From: Rhizobium phaseoli
GTDB lineage: Bacteria > Pseudomonadota > Alphaproteobacteria > Rhizobiales > Rhizobiaceae
Assembly (NCBI RefSeq): GCF_010668805.1
Contig: NZ_WUFT01000015.1
Coordinates: 98,324-162,323 of the forward strand
Direction of reading: 5' to 3'
DNA length: 64,000 nucleotides
Shown here piece by piece: positions 52,399 to 60,971 of the stretch; the first letter of the stretch is position 1, and the number at the start of each line of letters is the position of its first letter. The notes beneath the pieces were generated by a model that had not been told where the DNA came from, searched no databases, and saw nothing but the letters and a program-made list of their open reading frames with translations. The position numbers were made by a program, and so were the translations under genes.

Positions 52399-53406
52399 AT
52401 GCCCCATGAAACGCAGAAAGAAATACTCCTTGAACTCAAGGACTATTCGATCACCTTCAAAACGCCCGACGGCGAGGTGAAGGCGGTCTCGAACATCAAC
52501 CTCACCGTCCGGCGCGGCGAGCGCATCGCCATCGTCGGCGAATCCGGTTCCGGCAAGAGCCAGACCTTCCTCGGCATCATGGGCCTGCTCGCCAAGAACG
52601 GCAGGACGACGGGCCAAGCCTTGCTCGAAGGCAAGGACGTACTGTCGCTGAGGCCGCGCGCGCTCGACCAGATCCGCGGCAAGGACATGGCGATGGTTTT
52701 CCAGGACCCGATGACCGCCTTGAACCCGTCGCTGAAGATCTCCCGGCAGCTGACGGAACAGCTCGAGGTCCACCGCGGCCTGACGGCGCGAGCTGCATCC
52801 GAGGCGGCCCTCGACATGCTGAAACGCGTCGGCATCCCCGACCCGACGCGGCGCTTCCACCTCTATCCGCATGAGCTTTCCGGCGGCATGCGCCAGCGCA
52901 TCGTCATTGCCATGGCGCTGCTGACCAAACCGAAGCTGCTGATCGCCGACGAACCGACGACGGCGCTCGACGTCACCATCCAGGCGCAGATCCTCGATCT
53001 GTTCAACGATCTGACGGCGGAGATGAACACGGCCCTCATCATGATCACCCACGATCTCGGCGTCGTCGCCGGCCTCGCCGACCGTGTCGCAGTCATGTAT
53101 GCCGGCCGCATCGTCGAGGAGGCGCCCGTCGACGAACTCTTCGACAACCCAGCCCATCCCTATACGGCTGCGCTGCATGCCTCGATCCCGCGGCCGGACC
53201 AGGATGTCGACGATCTCGTCGTTATCCCTGGGCGCCCGCCGAACCTGCAGCACCTGCCGAAGGGCTGCAATTTCTCGCCGCGCTGTTCGCAGGTCCAGGA
53301 CGATTGCATCGACCTTCCGCCGCCACTCGAAACACTGGCACCGCGCCACTGCGCCGCCTGCTACCACCCGTTCCCGCGTCGCGAGGAGTTGCTGAACCAT
53401 GGCTGA
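52399..53406 (+). CDS. oppD: Oligopeptide ABC transporter ATP-binding protein
   Basis: ATPase of 335 residues. Walker A GESGSGKSQTFLGIM near residue 50, signature LSGGMRQRIVIAMAL near residue 158, Walker B LLIADEPTTALDVTIQAQIL near residue 178. The C-terminal 80 residues carry the OppD/F extension with the cysteine cluster NFSPRCSQVQDDCI used for an iron-sulfur centre in related transporters. Start ATG 52399 is right after oppC; it overlaps oppF by eight bases. Confidence 0.95.
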   Translation: MPHETQKEILLELKDYSITFKTPDGEVKAVSNINLTVRRGERIAIVGESGSGKSQTFLGIMGLLAKNGRTTGQALLEGKDVLSLRPRALDQIRGKDMAMVFQDPMTALNPSLKISRQLTEQLEVHRGLTARAASEAALDMLKRVGIPDPTRRFHLYPHELSGGMRQRIVIAMALLTKPKLLIADEPTTALDVTIQAQILDLFNDLTAEMNTALIMITHDLGVVAGLADRVAVMYAGRIVEEAPVDELFDNPAHPYTAALHASIPRPDQDVDDLVVIPGRPPNLQHLPKGCNFSPRCSQVQDDCIDLPPPLETLAPRHCAACYHPFPRREELLNHG

Positions 53407-54385
53407 CCGATCGCTTCTGCGGGTCGAGAACCTGACGACCCAGTTCGAATTGCCGGCGAAGGGCCTGTTCAAGCCGCCGGTCTTCCTCACCGCCGTCAAC
53501 AATGTCAGCTTCGATCTCGCCGAAGGCCGCACTCTCGGCATCGTCGGCGAATCCGGCTGCGGCAAGTCCACGCTCGGCCGCTCCATCCTGCGGCTGCTGA
53601 AGTCGCAGAAGGGCCGCATCCTCTGGCAAGGCCGCAACCTTCTCGACCTGTCTGAAGAGGAAATGCGCGCCGCGCGCCGCGACATGCAGATCATCTTCCA
53701 GGATCCGATCGCTTCGCTCGACCCGCGCATGACGGTCGGCGACATCATCGCCGAGCCGCTCACCGTCTTCGAGCCGAAGCTTTCGAAGGCCGGACGCACC
53801 GAACGCGTCCGCGAAATCATGACCGCCGTCGGCCTAGTGCCGGAGATGATCAACCGCTATCCGCACGAATTCTCCGGCGGTCAGGCGCAACGTATCGGCA
53901 TTGCCCGCGCCGTCATCACCAAACCGAAGCTCATCATCTGCGACGAGCCGGTTTCGGCCCTCGACGTTTCGATCCAGGGCCAGGTCATCACGCTTCTGCG
54001 CAAATTGCGCAAGGAATTCGGCCTGACGCTGATCTTCATCAGCCACGACCTTTCGGTCGTGCGGCTGATCTCTGACGATGTGCTGGTGCTCTATCTCGGC
54101 AGGGTGGTGGAAGCCGGAGATTGCGCCACCGTCTTCGATCATCCGGCCCATCCCTATACGCAGGCGCTGTTTTCCGCAGCACCCATCCCGGATCCGAAGC
54201 TCGCGCGGCTGCGCACCCGCATCCGCCTGCAGGGCGATCCGCCCTCGCCGCTCAACCCGCCGAAAGGCTGTGTCTTCTCACCGCGCTGCTGGAAAGCGAC
54301 CGATATCTGTCGCACCGAGATGCCGCCGACCGAGGAGGTTCGCCCCGGTCAGAAGGCCGCCTGTTATCATATGGACAGGCCTTAA
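53399..54385 (+). CDS. oppF: Oligopeptide ABC transporter ATP-binding protein
   Basis: Second ATPase of the transporter, 328 residues. Walker A GESGCGKSTLGRSILRL near residue 50, signature FSGGQAQRIGIARAVI near residue 158, Walker B LIICDEPVSALDVSIQGQVI near residue 180. The C-terminal CxFSPRCWKATDICRTEMP cluster matches OppF. It overlaps oppD by eight bases and is the last gene of the operon. A gap of 132 bases separates it from the next gene; I saw no strong terminator there. Confidence 0.95.
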   Translation: MADRSLLRVENLTTQFELPAKGLFKPPVFLTAVNNVSFDLAEGRTLGIVGESGCGKSTLGRSILRLLKSQKGRILWQGRNLLDLSEEEMRAARRDMQIIFQDPIASLDPRMTVGDIIAEPLTVFEPKLSKAGRTERVREIMTAVGLVPEMINRYPHEFSGGQAQRIGIARAVITKPKLIICDEPVSALDVSIQGQVITLLRKLRKEFGLTLIFISHDLSVVRLISDDVLVLYLGRVVEAGDCATVFDHPAHPYTQALFSAAPIPDPKLARLRTRIRLQGDPPSPLNPPKGCVFSPRCWKATDICRTEMPPTEEVRPGQKAACYHMDRP

Positions 54386-54517
54386 GCGGCCACGCAAATT
54401 CGGGATGAAGTGCGTGGAAAGCGGACTTATTTTGGGTTCTAAAATCCCCGATAAGAAAGATTTATCTGCGCACGTGCTATTTTTTTCCCGTCCAATCATG
54501 GGCTGGGGAACGCATAT

Positions 54518-54859
54518 ATGAAATCGAAACTATCAGGATTGATCGCGGTTGCGGCCGCGATTATCGCCGCCTCCGCCGTTTCGGCACAGGCCGAAGATCT
54601 GAAATTCAAGCTGACCAACGGCACGAACTCCGTCCTGCAGCGCTTCTACAGCGCTCCGACCGGTGTCGATAACTGGGAGGAGGACGTCTTCGGCGATCAG
54701 GTTCTCAATCCGGGCGAAAGCATGGATATTACCATCGCCGATGGCCGCACCGTCTGCAAATACGATATGCGCTTCGAGTTCGAGGAAGGATCAAACCTCG
54801 ACACCACCGAAGATACGCAGGATCTTTGCCAGATGGGCAGCTACACCATCCACGAATAA
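54518..54859 (+). CDS. Small exported hypothetical protein
   Basis: Protein of 113 residues with a signal peptide ending near residue 26 (SAVSAQAED). The mature part is acidic, with two cysteines (about 80 and 104) that could form a disulfide, and a beta-rich pattern: FKLTNGTNSVLQRFYSAPTGVDNWEEDVFG, then PGESMDITIADGRTVCKYDMRFEFEEG. I do not recognise the family. It stands alone with its own terminator (54876-54909). The start ATG 54518 lies in a small AT-rich region. Periplasmic location is inferred. Confidence 0.8.
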   Translation: MKSKLSGLIAVAAAIIAASAVSAQAEDLKFKLTNGTNSVLQRFYSAPTGVDNWEEDVFGDQVLNPGESMDITIADGRTVCKYDMRFEFEEGSNLDTTEDTQDLCQMGSYTIHE

Positions 54860-54875
54860 AGAGCCTTCGCCGATG

Positions 54876-54909
54876 CCTGCCTTCGCCTCGTCCGCGAAGG
54901 CGGGTTTTT
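54876..54909 (+). terminator. Rho-independent terminator after the small exported protein gene
   Basis: CCTGCCTTCGC / GCGAAGGCGGG with a loop of seven, then five T. It begins 17 bases after the stop codon. Confidence 0.88.
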
Positions 54910-54925
54910 ACCTCCCGCGACATCG

Positions 54926-54960
54926 GCGCCAATGATATCAGCGCCAACGATATCAGCGCT
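54926..54960. repeat. Short tandem repeat
   Basis: Two 15-base units (GCGCCAATGATATCA, then GCGCCAACGATATCA) plus GCGCT, just upstream of the sugar kinase gene. They contain GATATC palindromes. Confidence 0.8.
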
Positions 54961-55016
54961 TGTCACTCTGCCCAGCTCCGCGTATCAGCGATGAAGAGCA
55001 ATGCCGGGAGGACAAG

Positions 55017-55937
55017 GTGAGCAGACGGTTTCTATCGATCGGTGAATGCATGGTGGAACTCTCGCAGGCAGGTGACGGCCTGCTGCGCAAAGGCTTCGCC
55101 GGCGATACTTTCAACACCGCCTGGTATGCCCGCGCCTGCCTTGCAGCCGACTGGTCGGTCGATTATTTCACCGCCCTTGGCGAGGACGCCATGTCGGATG
55201 AGATGGCGGCCTTCATCGACAAGGCAGGCATCGGCACCAGCCTTATTCACCGAATCAAGGGCAAGACGCCCGGCCTCTATATGATCAACCTGAAGAACGG
55301 CGAGCGCTCCTTCAGCTACTGGCGCGATAATTCGGCTGCCCGCAGCCTCGCAGCCGACCCGGATCGCCTGCGTGAAGCGGTGGAGAGTGCTGATGTCGTC
55401 TACTTCTCCGGCATTACCCTCGCCATCCTGCCGCAGGAGGATGCCGCGACGCTGCTTGCAGAAATCCGCCGCGCCAAGGCCGCCGGCAAGCTGGTGGTGT
55501 TCGACCCGAACATCCGCCCGCGTCTGTGGTCGAGCTATGACATCATGCACGCGACGATCAGCGAGGGCGCCCGCTCCTCCGTTCTCGTGATGCCGAGCTT
55601 CGACGACGAGGCCGCCCATTTCGGTGACGATTCCATCGAGGCGACGATCCACCGCTATCACGGGCTCGGCGCTGCCAACGTCGTCGTCAAGAACGGCGCG
55701 GACGGCGTCAGGCTGAATTTTGCCGGCGAAGAGAGCTTCGTTCCGGCCGAAAAGGTGGAGAAGGTGGTCGATACCACCAGCGCGGGCGACAGCTTTAATG
55801 GCGCCTTCCTCGCACACTATCTTGAAACAGAGGACGCAACCGCAGCAGCCGGCTTCGCCGCAGGCGTTGCAGCCCGCGTCGTCAGTGAACACGGCGCGCT
55901 GGTGGCAAAGGACAAGCTTGGATTGAAGTGCGGCTGA
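55017..55937 (+). CDS. kdgK: 2-keto-3-deoxygluconate kinase (PfkB family)
   Basis: PfkB-type sugar kinase of about 306 residues. The N-terminus reads FLSIGECMVELSQAGDGLLRKGFAGDTFNTAWYARA, close to KDG kinases; the PfkB signature near residue 250 is VVDTTSAGDSFNGAFLAHYL with the catalytic Asp. It would phosphorylate KDG, formed from pectin or uronate breakdown, before cleavage to pyruvate and glyceraldehyde-3-phosphate. I use GTG 55017 because GGGAGGACAAG precedes it; the upstream ATG 54960 lies inside the short tandem repeat region. No other uronate catabolism genes are adjacent, so substrate is by similarity. Confidence 0.87.
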   Translation: MSRRFLSIGECMVELSQAGDGLLRKGFAGDTFNTAWYARACLAADWSVDYFTALGEDAMSDEMAAFIDKAGIGTSLIHRIKGKTPGLYMINLKNGERSFSYWRDNSAARSLAADPDRLREAVESADVVYFSGITLAILPQEDAATLLAEIRRAKAAGKLVVFDPNIRPRLWSSYDIMHATISEGARSSVLVMPSFDDEAAHFGDDSIEATIHRYHGLGAANVVVKNGADGVRLNFAGEESFVPAEKVEKVVDTTSAGDSFNGAFLAHYLETEDATAAAGFAAGVAARVVSEHGALVAKDKLGLKCG

Positions 55938-55996
55938 GCCCGCGCGCAAGCGCGCTCGCCTGTTAACGTTTTGCCCCGGGTTGAGGGGATAAAAAA

Positions 55997-56188
55997 TCAG
56001 GACTTCGTCGGCCGATCGGTCTCGCGAACCGCCTCGTCATGGTACCAGCAGCTGTCGAGCGCTGCGTCGCAGACGTCAGCTGCCTCGCGTTCCATCAGCC
56101 GGGCGCGTTCGAACCGGTTGGCGGTCCGCGTCGGCTTGACGGGAAACTGGTAGATCGTTGCAGATTCACGGTGGAAACCGGTGGGCAT
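55997..56188 (-). CDS. gstI: Glutamine synthetase translational inhibitor (DUF2735)
   Basis: Sixty-three residues, divergent from glnII. Sequence begins MPTGFHRESATIYQFP and ends with the aromatic block SCWYHDEAVRETDR, fitting DUF2735. In R. leguminosarum the 63-residue GstI protein, encoded divergently next to glnII, inhibits glnII translation, which matches both the size and the position here. The name is inferred from size, position and family. The start codon is ATG 56188. Regulation by NtrC from the shared intergenic region is known in related strains but not verified here. Confidence 0.85.
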   Translation of the reverse strand: MPTGFHRESATIYQFPVKPTRTANRFERARLMEREAADVCDAALDSCWYHDEAVRETDRPTKS

Positions 56189-56618
56189 GAGATCGCCTCC
56201 ATTCAGTTCGGCGCATCAACATTCAAGGCCACGACCATAACATGATGCCCATAGTTTATGCAAATTGCACAATTTATATGCATCGCTATATTATGATTGA
56301 TCGATATGCTGTCCGTGCCGAGAGCGTCCGCCTATTTGTTCAACACTTCATCATCTTCAACTAACGCCGAAATTTTCATCCGGTTCCGCAGCGAAAAACT
56401 CGGTTTCTTGCTGATTGATACGGCCTTTCCCCGTCAAAACCGGGTGGTTTCGGCAAAAGAAAATGCATGTTGGTCTGCCGATTTGCGATTTTTTCTTCTC
56501 CCTCAGGCAAACTGGCACGCTACGTGCTTTTAAAGTGTCATCCCCTGGCGGTCGGATGTGCTTGCGCGCCGAAATCGCTTCCGGATTTGCTCACCTTTGT
56601 CGCATTGAGAGAGTCACG
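56189..56618. promoter_or_regulatory. gstI-glnII divergent regulatory region
   Basis: 430 bases without a gene. It includes an AT-rich patch around 56240-56300 with repeated TGCA motifs and the sigma-54 promoter of glnII at 56513-56528. I could not define NtrC sites with confidence. A short open frame at 56297-56533 is spurious. Confidence 0.7.
56513..56528 (+). promoter_or_regulatory. Sigma-54 promoter of glnII
   Basis: TGGCACG, four bases, then GTGCT. The GG and GC elements are 12 bases apart, as required for RpoN promoters; only one base of the TTGCA half is off. It lies about 90 bases upstream of the glnII start. Confidence 0.85.
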
Positions 56619-57659
56619 ATGACAAAATATAAGCTCGAGTATATTTGGCTCGATGGGTACACTCCGGTACCGAACCTGCGTGGTAAGACGCAGATCAAGG
56701 AATTCGACGTATTCCCGACGCTGGAACAGCTTCCGCTCTGGGGCTTCGACGGTTCGTCGACCATGCAGGCCGAAGGCCGCAGTTCCGATTGCGTGCTGAA
56801 GCCCGTCGCCATCTATCCCGACCCGGCCCGCACCAACGGCGCGCTCGTCATGTGCGAAGTCATGATGCCCGATGGCGTCACACCGCATTCGAGCAACGCT
56901 CGCGCGACCATTCTCGACGATGAAGATGCCTGGTTCGGTTTCGAGCAGGAATATTTCTTCTACCAGAACGGCCGTCCGCTTGGCTTCCCCGAGCAGGGCT
57001 ACCCGGCTCCGCAGGGTCCATATTACACCGGCGTCGGCTATTCGAACGTCGGCGACGTTGCCCGCGAAATCGTCGAAGAACATCTCGATCTCTGCCTCGC
57101 TGCCGGCATCAACCACGAAGGCATCAATGCCGAAGTGGCCAAGGGCCAGTGGGAATTCCAGATTTTCGGCAAGGGCTCCAAGAAAGCCGCCGACCAGATC
57201 TGGATGGCTCGCTACCTGCTGCAGCGCCTGACTGAAAAGTACGGCATCGACATCGAGTATCACTGCAAGCCGCTCGGCGATACCGACTGGAATGGTTCGG
57301 GCATGCATTGCAACTTCTCGACCAAGTTCATGCGCGAAGTCGGCGGCAAGGCCTATTTCGAAGCGCTGATGGCGCAGTTCGAAACGAACCTGATGGACCA
57401 CATCGACGTCTACGGTCCTGACAACGACAAGCGCCTGACCGGCAAGCACGAAACGGCACCGTGGAACAAGTTCTCCTACGGCGTTGCCGACCGCGGCGCT
57501 TCGATCCGCGTCCCGCACTCCTTCGTCAAGAACGATTACAAGGGCTATCTGGAAGACCGCCGTCCGAACTCGCAGGGCTGCCCCTACCAGATCGCTTCGC
57601 AGGTTCTGAAGACGATTTCGGAAGTGCCGACTGCAAGCTCGGCTTCCGCTGCCGCTTAA
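56619..57659 (+). CDS. glnII: Glutamine synthetase II (eukaryote-type)
   Basis: ATP-dependent glutamine formation from glutamate and ammonium. The 346-residue GSII form, rather than the 470-residue GSI, is shown by KLEYIWLDGYTPVPNLRGKTQI, WGFDGSSTMQAEG, FGFEQEYFF and GSGMHCNFSTKFMR. The tail ends in VPTASSASAAA. Start ATG 56619 follows GAGAGAG. Transcription is expected from the sigma-54 promoter at 56513, under NtrC, and translation is probably restrained by the divergent gstI product when nitrogen is ample. Cytoplasmic. GSII enzymes of rhizobia lack adenylylation control. Confidence 0.97.
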   Translation: MTKYKLEYIWLDGYTPVPNLRGKTQIKEFDVFPTLEQLPLWGFDGSSTMQAEGRSSDCVLKPVAIYPDPARTNGALVMCEVMMPDGVTPHSSNARATILDDEDAWFGFEQEYFFYQNGRPLGFPEQGYPAPQGPYYTGVGYSNVGDVAREIVEEHLDLCLAAGINHEGINAEVAKGQWEFQIFGKGSKKAADQIWMARYLLQRLTEKYGIDIEYHCKPLGDTDWNGSGMHCNFSTKFMREVGGKAYFEALMAQFETNLMDHIDVYGPDNDKRLTGKHETAPWNKFSYGVADRGASIRVPHSFVKNDYKGYLEDRRPNSQGCPYQIASQVLKTISEVPTASSASAAA

Positions 57660-57667
57660 CCTCCCAA

Positions 57668-57694
57668 ACGGCGCCGGTCCACGACCGGCGCCGT
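57668..57694 (+). terminator. Hairpin terminator downstream of glnII
   Basis: Perfect 12-base stem ACGGCGCCGGTC / GACCGGCGCCGT with a three-base loop, eight bases after the stop. The following TCATTCGTT is a weak T-tract. Confidence 0.7.
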
Positions 57695-57898
57695 CATTCG
57701 TTCCGCGCGGAAGCCGCGATCGACCGCTGACATACTCGCGGCGATCCGGCCGCTAAAAGCCTGCAAACGCTGGCATGCGGCTGTAATATTTCCATCATGA
57801 TCATGCCTCAAAATAGGCAGGCGGGAATCGCCGTTCCGGAGCCCCGCTTTTGGGGCTAAGCGTTGGCATATCGAGGCAACGCGGATGGAAATCATGAC

Positions 57899-59080
57899 AT
57901 GCTGCAACGTCCAGCAAACACTCATCATGGCGAGAGCTGGGCCAATGCTACAGCCGCCGGCAACCTGCCCGAACGGCTGGTGATCGTCACCGATGCCTGG
58001 CATCCACAGGTCAACGGCGTCGTGCGCTCGATCGAGAACACCAATCGCGAATTGGCGAAGATGGGCGTTGCGGTTTCGATGGTCACACCGGAGCGCTTCA
58101 ACAGCATCCCCTGCCCAACCTATCCCGAGATCCGCCTGTCGATCGCCAATTACCGCCGCATCGCCCGCGAGATCGAAAAACACAATCCTTCCTATGTGCA
58201 TATCGCCACCGAAGGACCGCTGGGGCTGACCGCCCGCCGCTGGTGCCTGCGCAAGGGCATGCCCTTCTCCACCAGCTATCACACGCGCTTTCCCGAATAT
58301 GTGTCCGCCCGCCTGCCGATACCGCAGAGTTGGCTTTATGCCTTCGTACGCTGGTTCCATAATGGCGGCGCCGGCTGCATGGTCGCGACCCCGAGCCTTG
58401 CTCGCGAACTTTCGGCACGTGGCATCAAGAACCTGATGCCCTGGACCCGTGGCATTGACGCCACGCAATTCCACCCCATGCCGCTTGAGGAGGCGCCATT
58501 CGGCCTCCCTCGCCCGATCTTCATGACGGTCGGCCGCGTGGCACTGGAAAAGAACCTGCCGGCCTTTCTCGATCTCGACCTGCCCGGTTCGAAGGTTGTC
58601 GTGGGCGACGGACCGGCACGCGCCGAGCTGGAGCAGCGGTATCCCGACGTGCACTTTACCGGGGTGATGTTCGGCGAGGATCTGGCCAAAGCCTATGCCC
58701 AGGCCGACGTCTTCGTCTTCCCCTCGCTCACCGACACTTTCGGCAACACCATCCTCGAAGCGCTGGCATCGGGCGTGCCGGTCGCAGCCTACCCCGTCAC
58801 CGGCCCGCTCGATATCATCGGCGAGGACAGCGCGGTCGGCGCGCTCGACCAGAACCTGCAAACCGCTTGCCTTGCCGCCCTCTCCGCTTCGCGCGTCAAG
58901 GCGCGCGAGCTTGCCATGCAATATTCGTGGGAAGCGGCGACGCTGCAGTTCATCAACAACATCCGCGCCGCCAACGGCGTGATCACGCCGAAATGGAAGA
59001 AGGCCTGGCAATTTGCCAAGTCGCTGCCTAGAAGCAGAAAGCCCGGCGAAACCGCCGGGCCTCTCCCCTCCGCAGACTAA
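57899..59080 (+). CDS. Glycosyltransferase family 4
   Basis: GT4-type glycosyltransferase of about 393 residues. The N-terminal acceptor domain reads LVIVTDAWHPQVNGVVRSIENTNRELAKMG, and the donor domain shows GRVALEKNLPAFL near residue 225 and the E-x7-E motif in FPSLTDTFGNTILEALASGVPVAA near residue 285. The pattern WHPQVNGVVRSI is common in glycolipid glycosyltransferases of alpha-proteobacteria, so a lipid acceptor is likely, not proven. ATG 57899 has GGAA eight bases upstream; TTG 57863 is a longer alternative. A repeat overlaps the stop codon (TAA at 59078-59080). Confidence 0.9.
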   Translation: MLQRPANTHHGESWANATAAGNLPERLVIVTDAWHPQVNGVVRSIENTNRELAKMGVAVSMVTPERFNSIPCPTYPEIRLSIANYRRIAREIEKHNPSYVHIATEGPLGLTARRWCLRKGMPFSTSYHTRFPEYVSARLPIPQSWLYAFVRWFHNGGAGCMVATPSLARELSARGIKNLMPWTRGIDATQFHPMPLEEAPFGLPRPIFMTVGRVALEKNLPAFLDLDLPGSKVVVGDGPARAELEQRYPDVHFTGVMFGEDLAKAYAQADVFVFPSLTDTFGNTILEALASGVPVAAYPVTGPLDIIGEDSAVGALDQNLQTACLAALSASRVKARELAMQYSWEAATLQFINNIRAANGVITPKWKKAWQFAKSLPRSRKPGETAGPLPSAD

Positions 59081-59144
59081 AGCAATTCCAGCAAAAGTGT
59101 GAAACGGTTTTGCGTCCGGAATTGCGTGAAGACAAAGAACTCTA
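59078..59144. repeat. Dispersed hairpin repeat, family A copy 4 (hairpin 1 only)
   Basis: The TAA stop of the glycosyltransferase is its first part. GCAATTCC / GGAATTGC outside, GCAAAA / TTTTGC inside, loop GTGTGAAACGG. It ends in AAAGAACTCTAA without hairpin 2. Confidence 0.8.
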
Positions 59145-59346
59145 ATCGCCCTTACTTGTTGCGCTACGCGCAGCAGGGGAAGCGGCTGAAAGAAAAGGCG
59201 ACTGGCATTCCTGGCTGCAACGTGGCAGCGAGCGGCCCCGATGCAGCGAATCTCAACCGGCTGCAGGCCGAGATCGTAGCGCTGCTCGAGGCGCTGAATA
59301 AGAGCGCGGCTTAGGTTCAGGACGATCAAGATAGGTCGTGCCTGAG

Positions 59347-59499
59347 GCGCCCCCTCTGCCCTGCCGGGCATCTCCCCCACAGGTGGGGAGATCGGCTGGG
59401 CGGACCCGCTCGCTTCAACATCGATTGTTTGGGGAGATCCTATCCGCCAGTCGATCTCCCTCCTTGTGGGGGAGATGCCCGGCAGGGCAGAGGGGGGTG
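59347..59499. repeat. Long inverted repeat, family C
   Basis: The left arm (59347-59396) and right arm (59444-59499) are near-perfect reverse complements: CCCCTCTGCCCTGCCGGGCA, then TCTCCCCCACA, and the mirror on the other side. The middle holds about 47 bases. The arms share the general build of the REP-like family B elements, with different sequence. It lies between convergent glycosyltransferase and der genes. Confidence 0.85.
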
Positions 59500-59530
59500 C
59501 CCCAAGCCCGAGCAGCGCCCCAAAATAACC

Positions 59531-60955
59531 CTACGTCCGCCTCTTCTTGCCTTCGAACGGATTCTCAGCCGAACGGAAATGAATGCGGATCGGCACGCTC
59601 GGCATGTCGAAATCGGCACGCAGCCCGTTGATCAGATAACGCGTATAGGATTCCGGCAGCGCGTCGGAGCGGGTGCAGGAAATCATGAAGGCCGGTGGGC
59701 GGGCCTTGACCTGCGTCATGTACTTCAACTTGATGCGGCGGCCGGAAACGGCCGGTGGCGGATGCTGGATCTGCTGCGTCTCCAGCCAGCGATTGAGCTT
59801 CGCCGTCGAAATGCGCTTGTTCCAGATCCTGTCGGTGTCGATGATCGACTGCATCAGCTTGTCGAGCCCCCAGCCGGTCTGGCCGGAGATTGGCACCGCG
59901 CGGATGCCGCGCGCCTGCGGCAACAGCCGGTCGGTCTTTTCGCGCAGGTCCGCAAGCACCGCCTGCCGGTCCTCGATCATGTCCCACTTGTTGAAAGCGA
60001 GAACGGCCGCGCGGCCCTCGCGCAGCACCAGGTCGACGATCTGCAGGTCCTGTTTCTCGAAGGGGATCGTCGCATCGAAGACGATCACCACCGTCTCGGC
60101 GAAGCGGATGGCGCGCAACGCGTCGGCGACGGAAAGCTTCTCCAGCTTCTCGATCACCCGTGCCTTGCGGCGCATGCCTGCCGTATCGAACATCTTGATG
60201 GTGCGACCGCGCCAGTCCCATTCGACCGAGATGGAATCGCGGGTAATGCCTGCCTCCGGCCCGGTCAAAAGCCGGTCCTCGCCAAGAAAGCGATTGATCA
60301 GCGTCGATTTGCCGGCATTCGGCCGGCCGACGATCGCCACCCGCAGCGGCTTGGTGTCGTCATAGGCGGGCTCTTCGTCCTCGTCGCTGCCCTCTTCAGA
60401 CTGCGGAATGTCGACGTCGGTGACGGCGGCATCCTCCTTGGCGGCGGGATAGGCCCGATCCTCGCCGATTGCCGCGACGATCGCATCGCGCAGGTCGAGC
60501 ATGCCCTCGCCGTGTTCGGCCGAGATCGGTGTCGGTTCGCCGAGCCCGAGGGCATAGGCGTCATAAAAGCCACTGTCGGAGCCGCGTGCCTCGGATTTGT
60601 TGGCGACGAGAACCACCGGCTTGCCGCGCCGGCGCAGCATTTCGGCAAGGTCGGTATCGACGGGCGTCAAGCCGCTCTTGGCGTCGACGACGAAAAGCGA
60701 AAGATCCGCCTCGTCGATCGCCGCTTCCGTCTGGGCGCGCATCCGGCCCTGCAGGCTTTCCGCGTCGGCCTCTTCCAGACCGGCCGTGTCGATGATGGTG
60801 AAGGTCAGGCCCATCAGCCGCGCATCACCCGGACGGCGGTCGCGGGTCACACCCGGCGTGTCATCGACAAGCGCCAGCTTCTTACCCACCAGGCGGTTGA
60901 AAAGCGTTGACTTGCCGACATTCGGACGACCGACGATCGCGACCGTGAAACTCAT
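59531..60955 (-). CDS. der: Ribosome-associated GTPase Der (EngA)
   Basis: Double-GTPase protein of 474 residues, needed for 50S subunit maturation. G domain 1 begins VAIVGRPNVGKSTLFNRL (residue 5), with DTPGVT and NKSE. G domain 2 begins VAIVGRPNAGKSTLINRF (about residue 208), with DTAGMRRKARV and NKWD. Between them is an acidic linker (EEGSDEDEEPAYDD). The C-terminal KH-like domain runs from about residue 385 and ends in the basic stretch FEGKKRRT. Start ATG 60955. The TPR gene lies 16 bases upstream on the same strand, the usual bacterial context. Confidence 0.97.
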   Translation of the reverse strand: MSFTVAIVGRPNVGKSTLFNRLVGKKLALVDDTPGVTRDRRPGDARLMGLTFTIIDTAGLEEADAESLQGRMRAQTEAAIDEADLSLFVVDAKSGLTPVDTDLAEMLRRRGKPVVLVANKSEARGSDSGFYDAYALGLGEPTPISAEHGEGMLDLRDAIVAAIGEDRAYPAAKEDAAVTDVDIPQSEEGSDEDEEPAYDDTKPLRVAIVGRPNAGKSTLINRFLGEDRLLTGPEAGITRDSISVEWDWRGRTIKMFDTAGMRRKARVIEKLEKLSVADALRAIRFAETVVIVFDATIPFEKQDLQIVDLVLREGRAAVLAFNKWDMIEDRQAVLADLREKTDRLLPQARGIRAVPISGQTGWGLDKLMQSIIDTDRIWNKRISTAKLNRWLETQQIQHPPPAVSGRRIKLKYMTQVKARPPAFMISCTRSDALPESYTRYLINGLRADFDMPSVPIRIHFRSAENPFEGKKRRT

Positions 60956-60971
60956 TCTTTTTCCTTAAAAC

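Noticed and set aside
59099..59314. 71-codon open frame after the glycosyltransferase
   Set aside because: Its first 15 codons lie in the family A repeat, no ribosome-binding site is visible and the remainder resembles no family I know. A real short protein from the second half is not excluded.
57656..59380. 574-codon open frame on the minus strand
   Set aside because: Antisense shadow of the glycosyltransferase gene plus repeats; no protein-like pattern.
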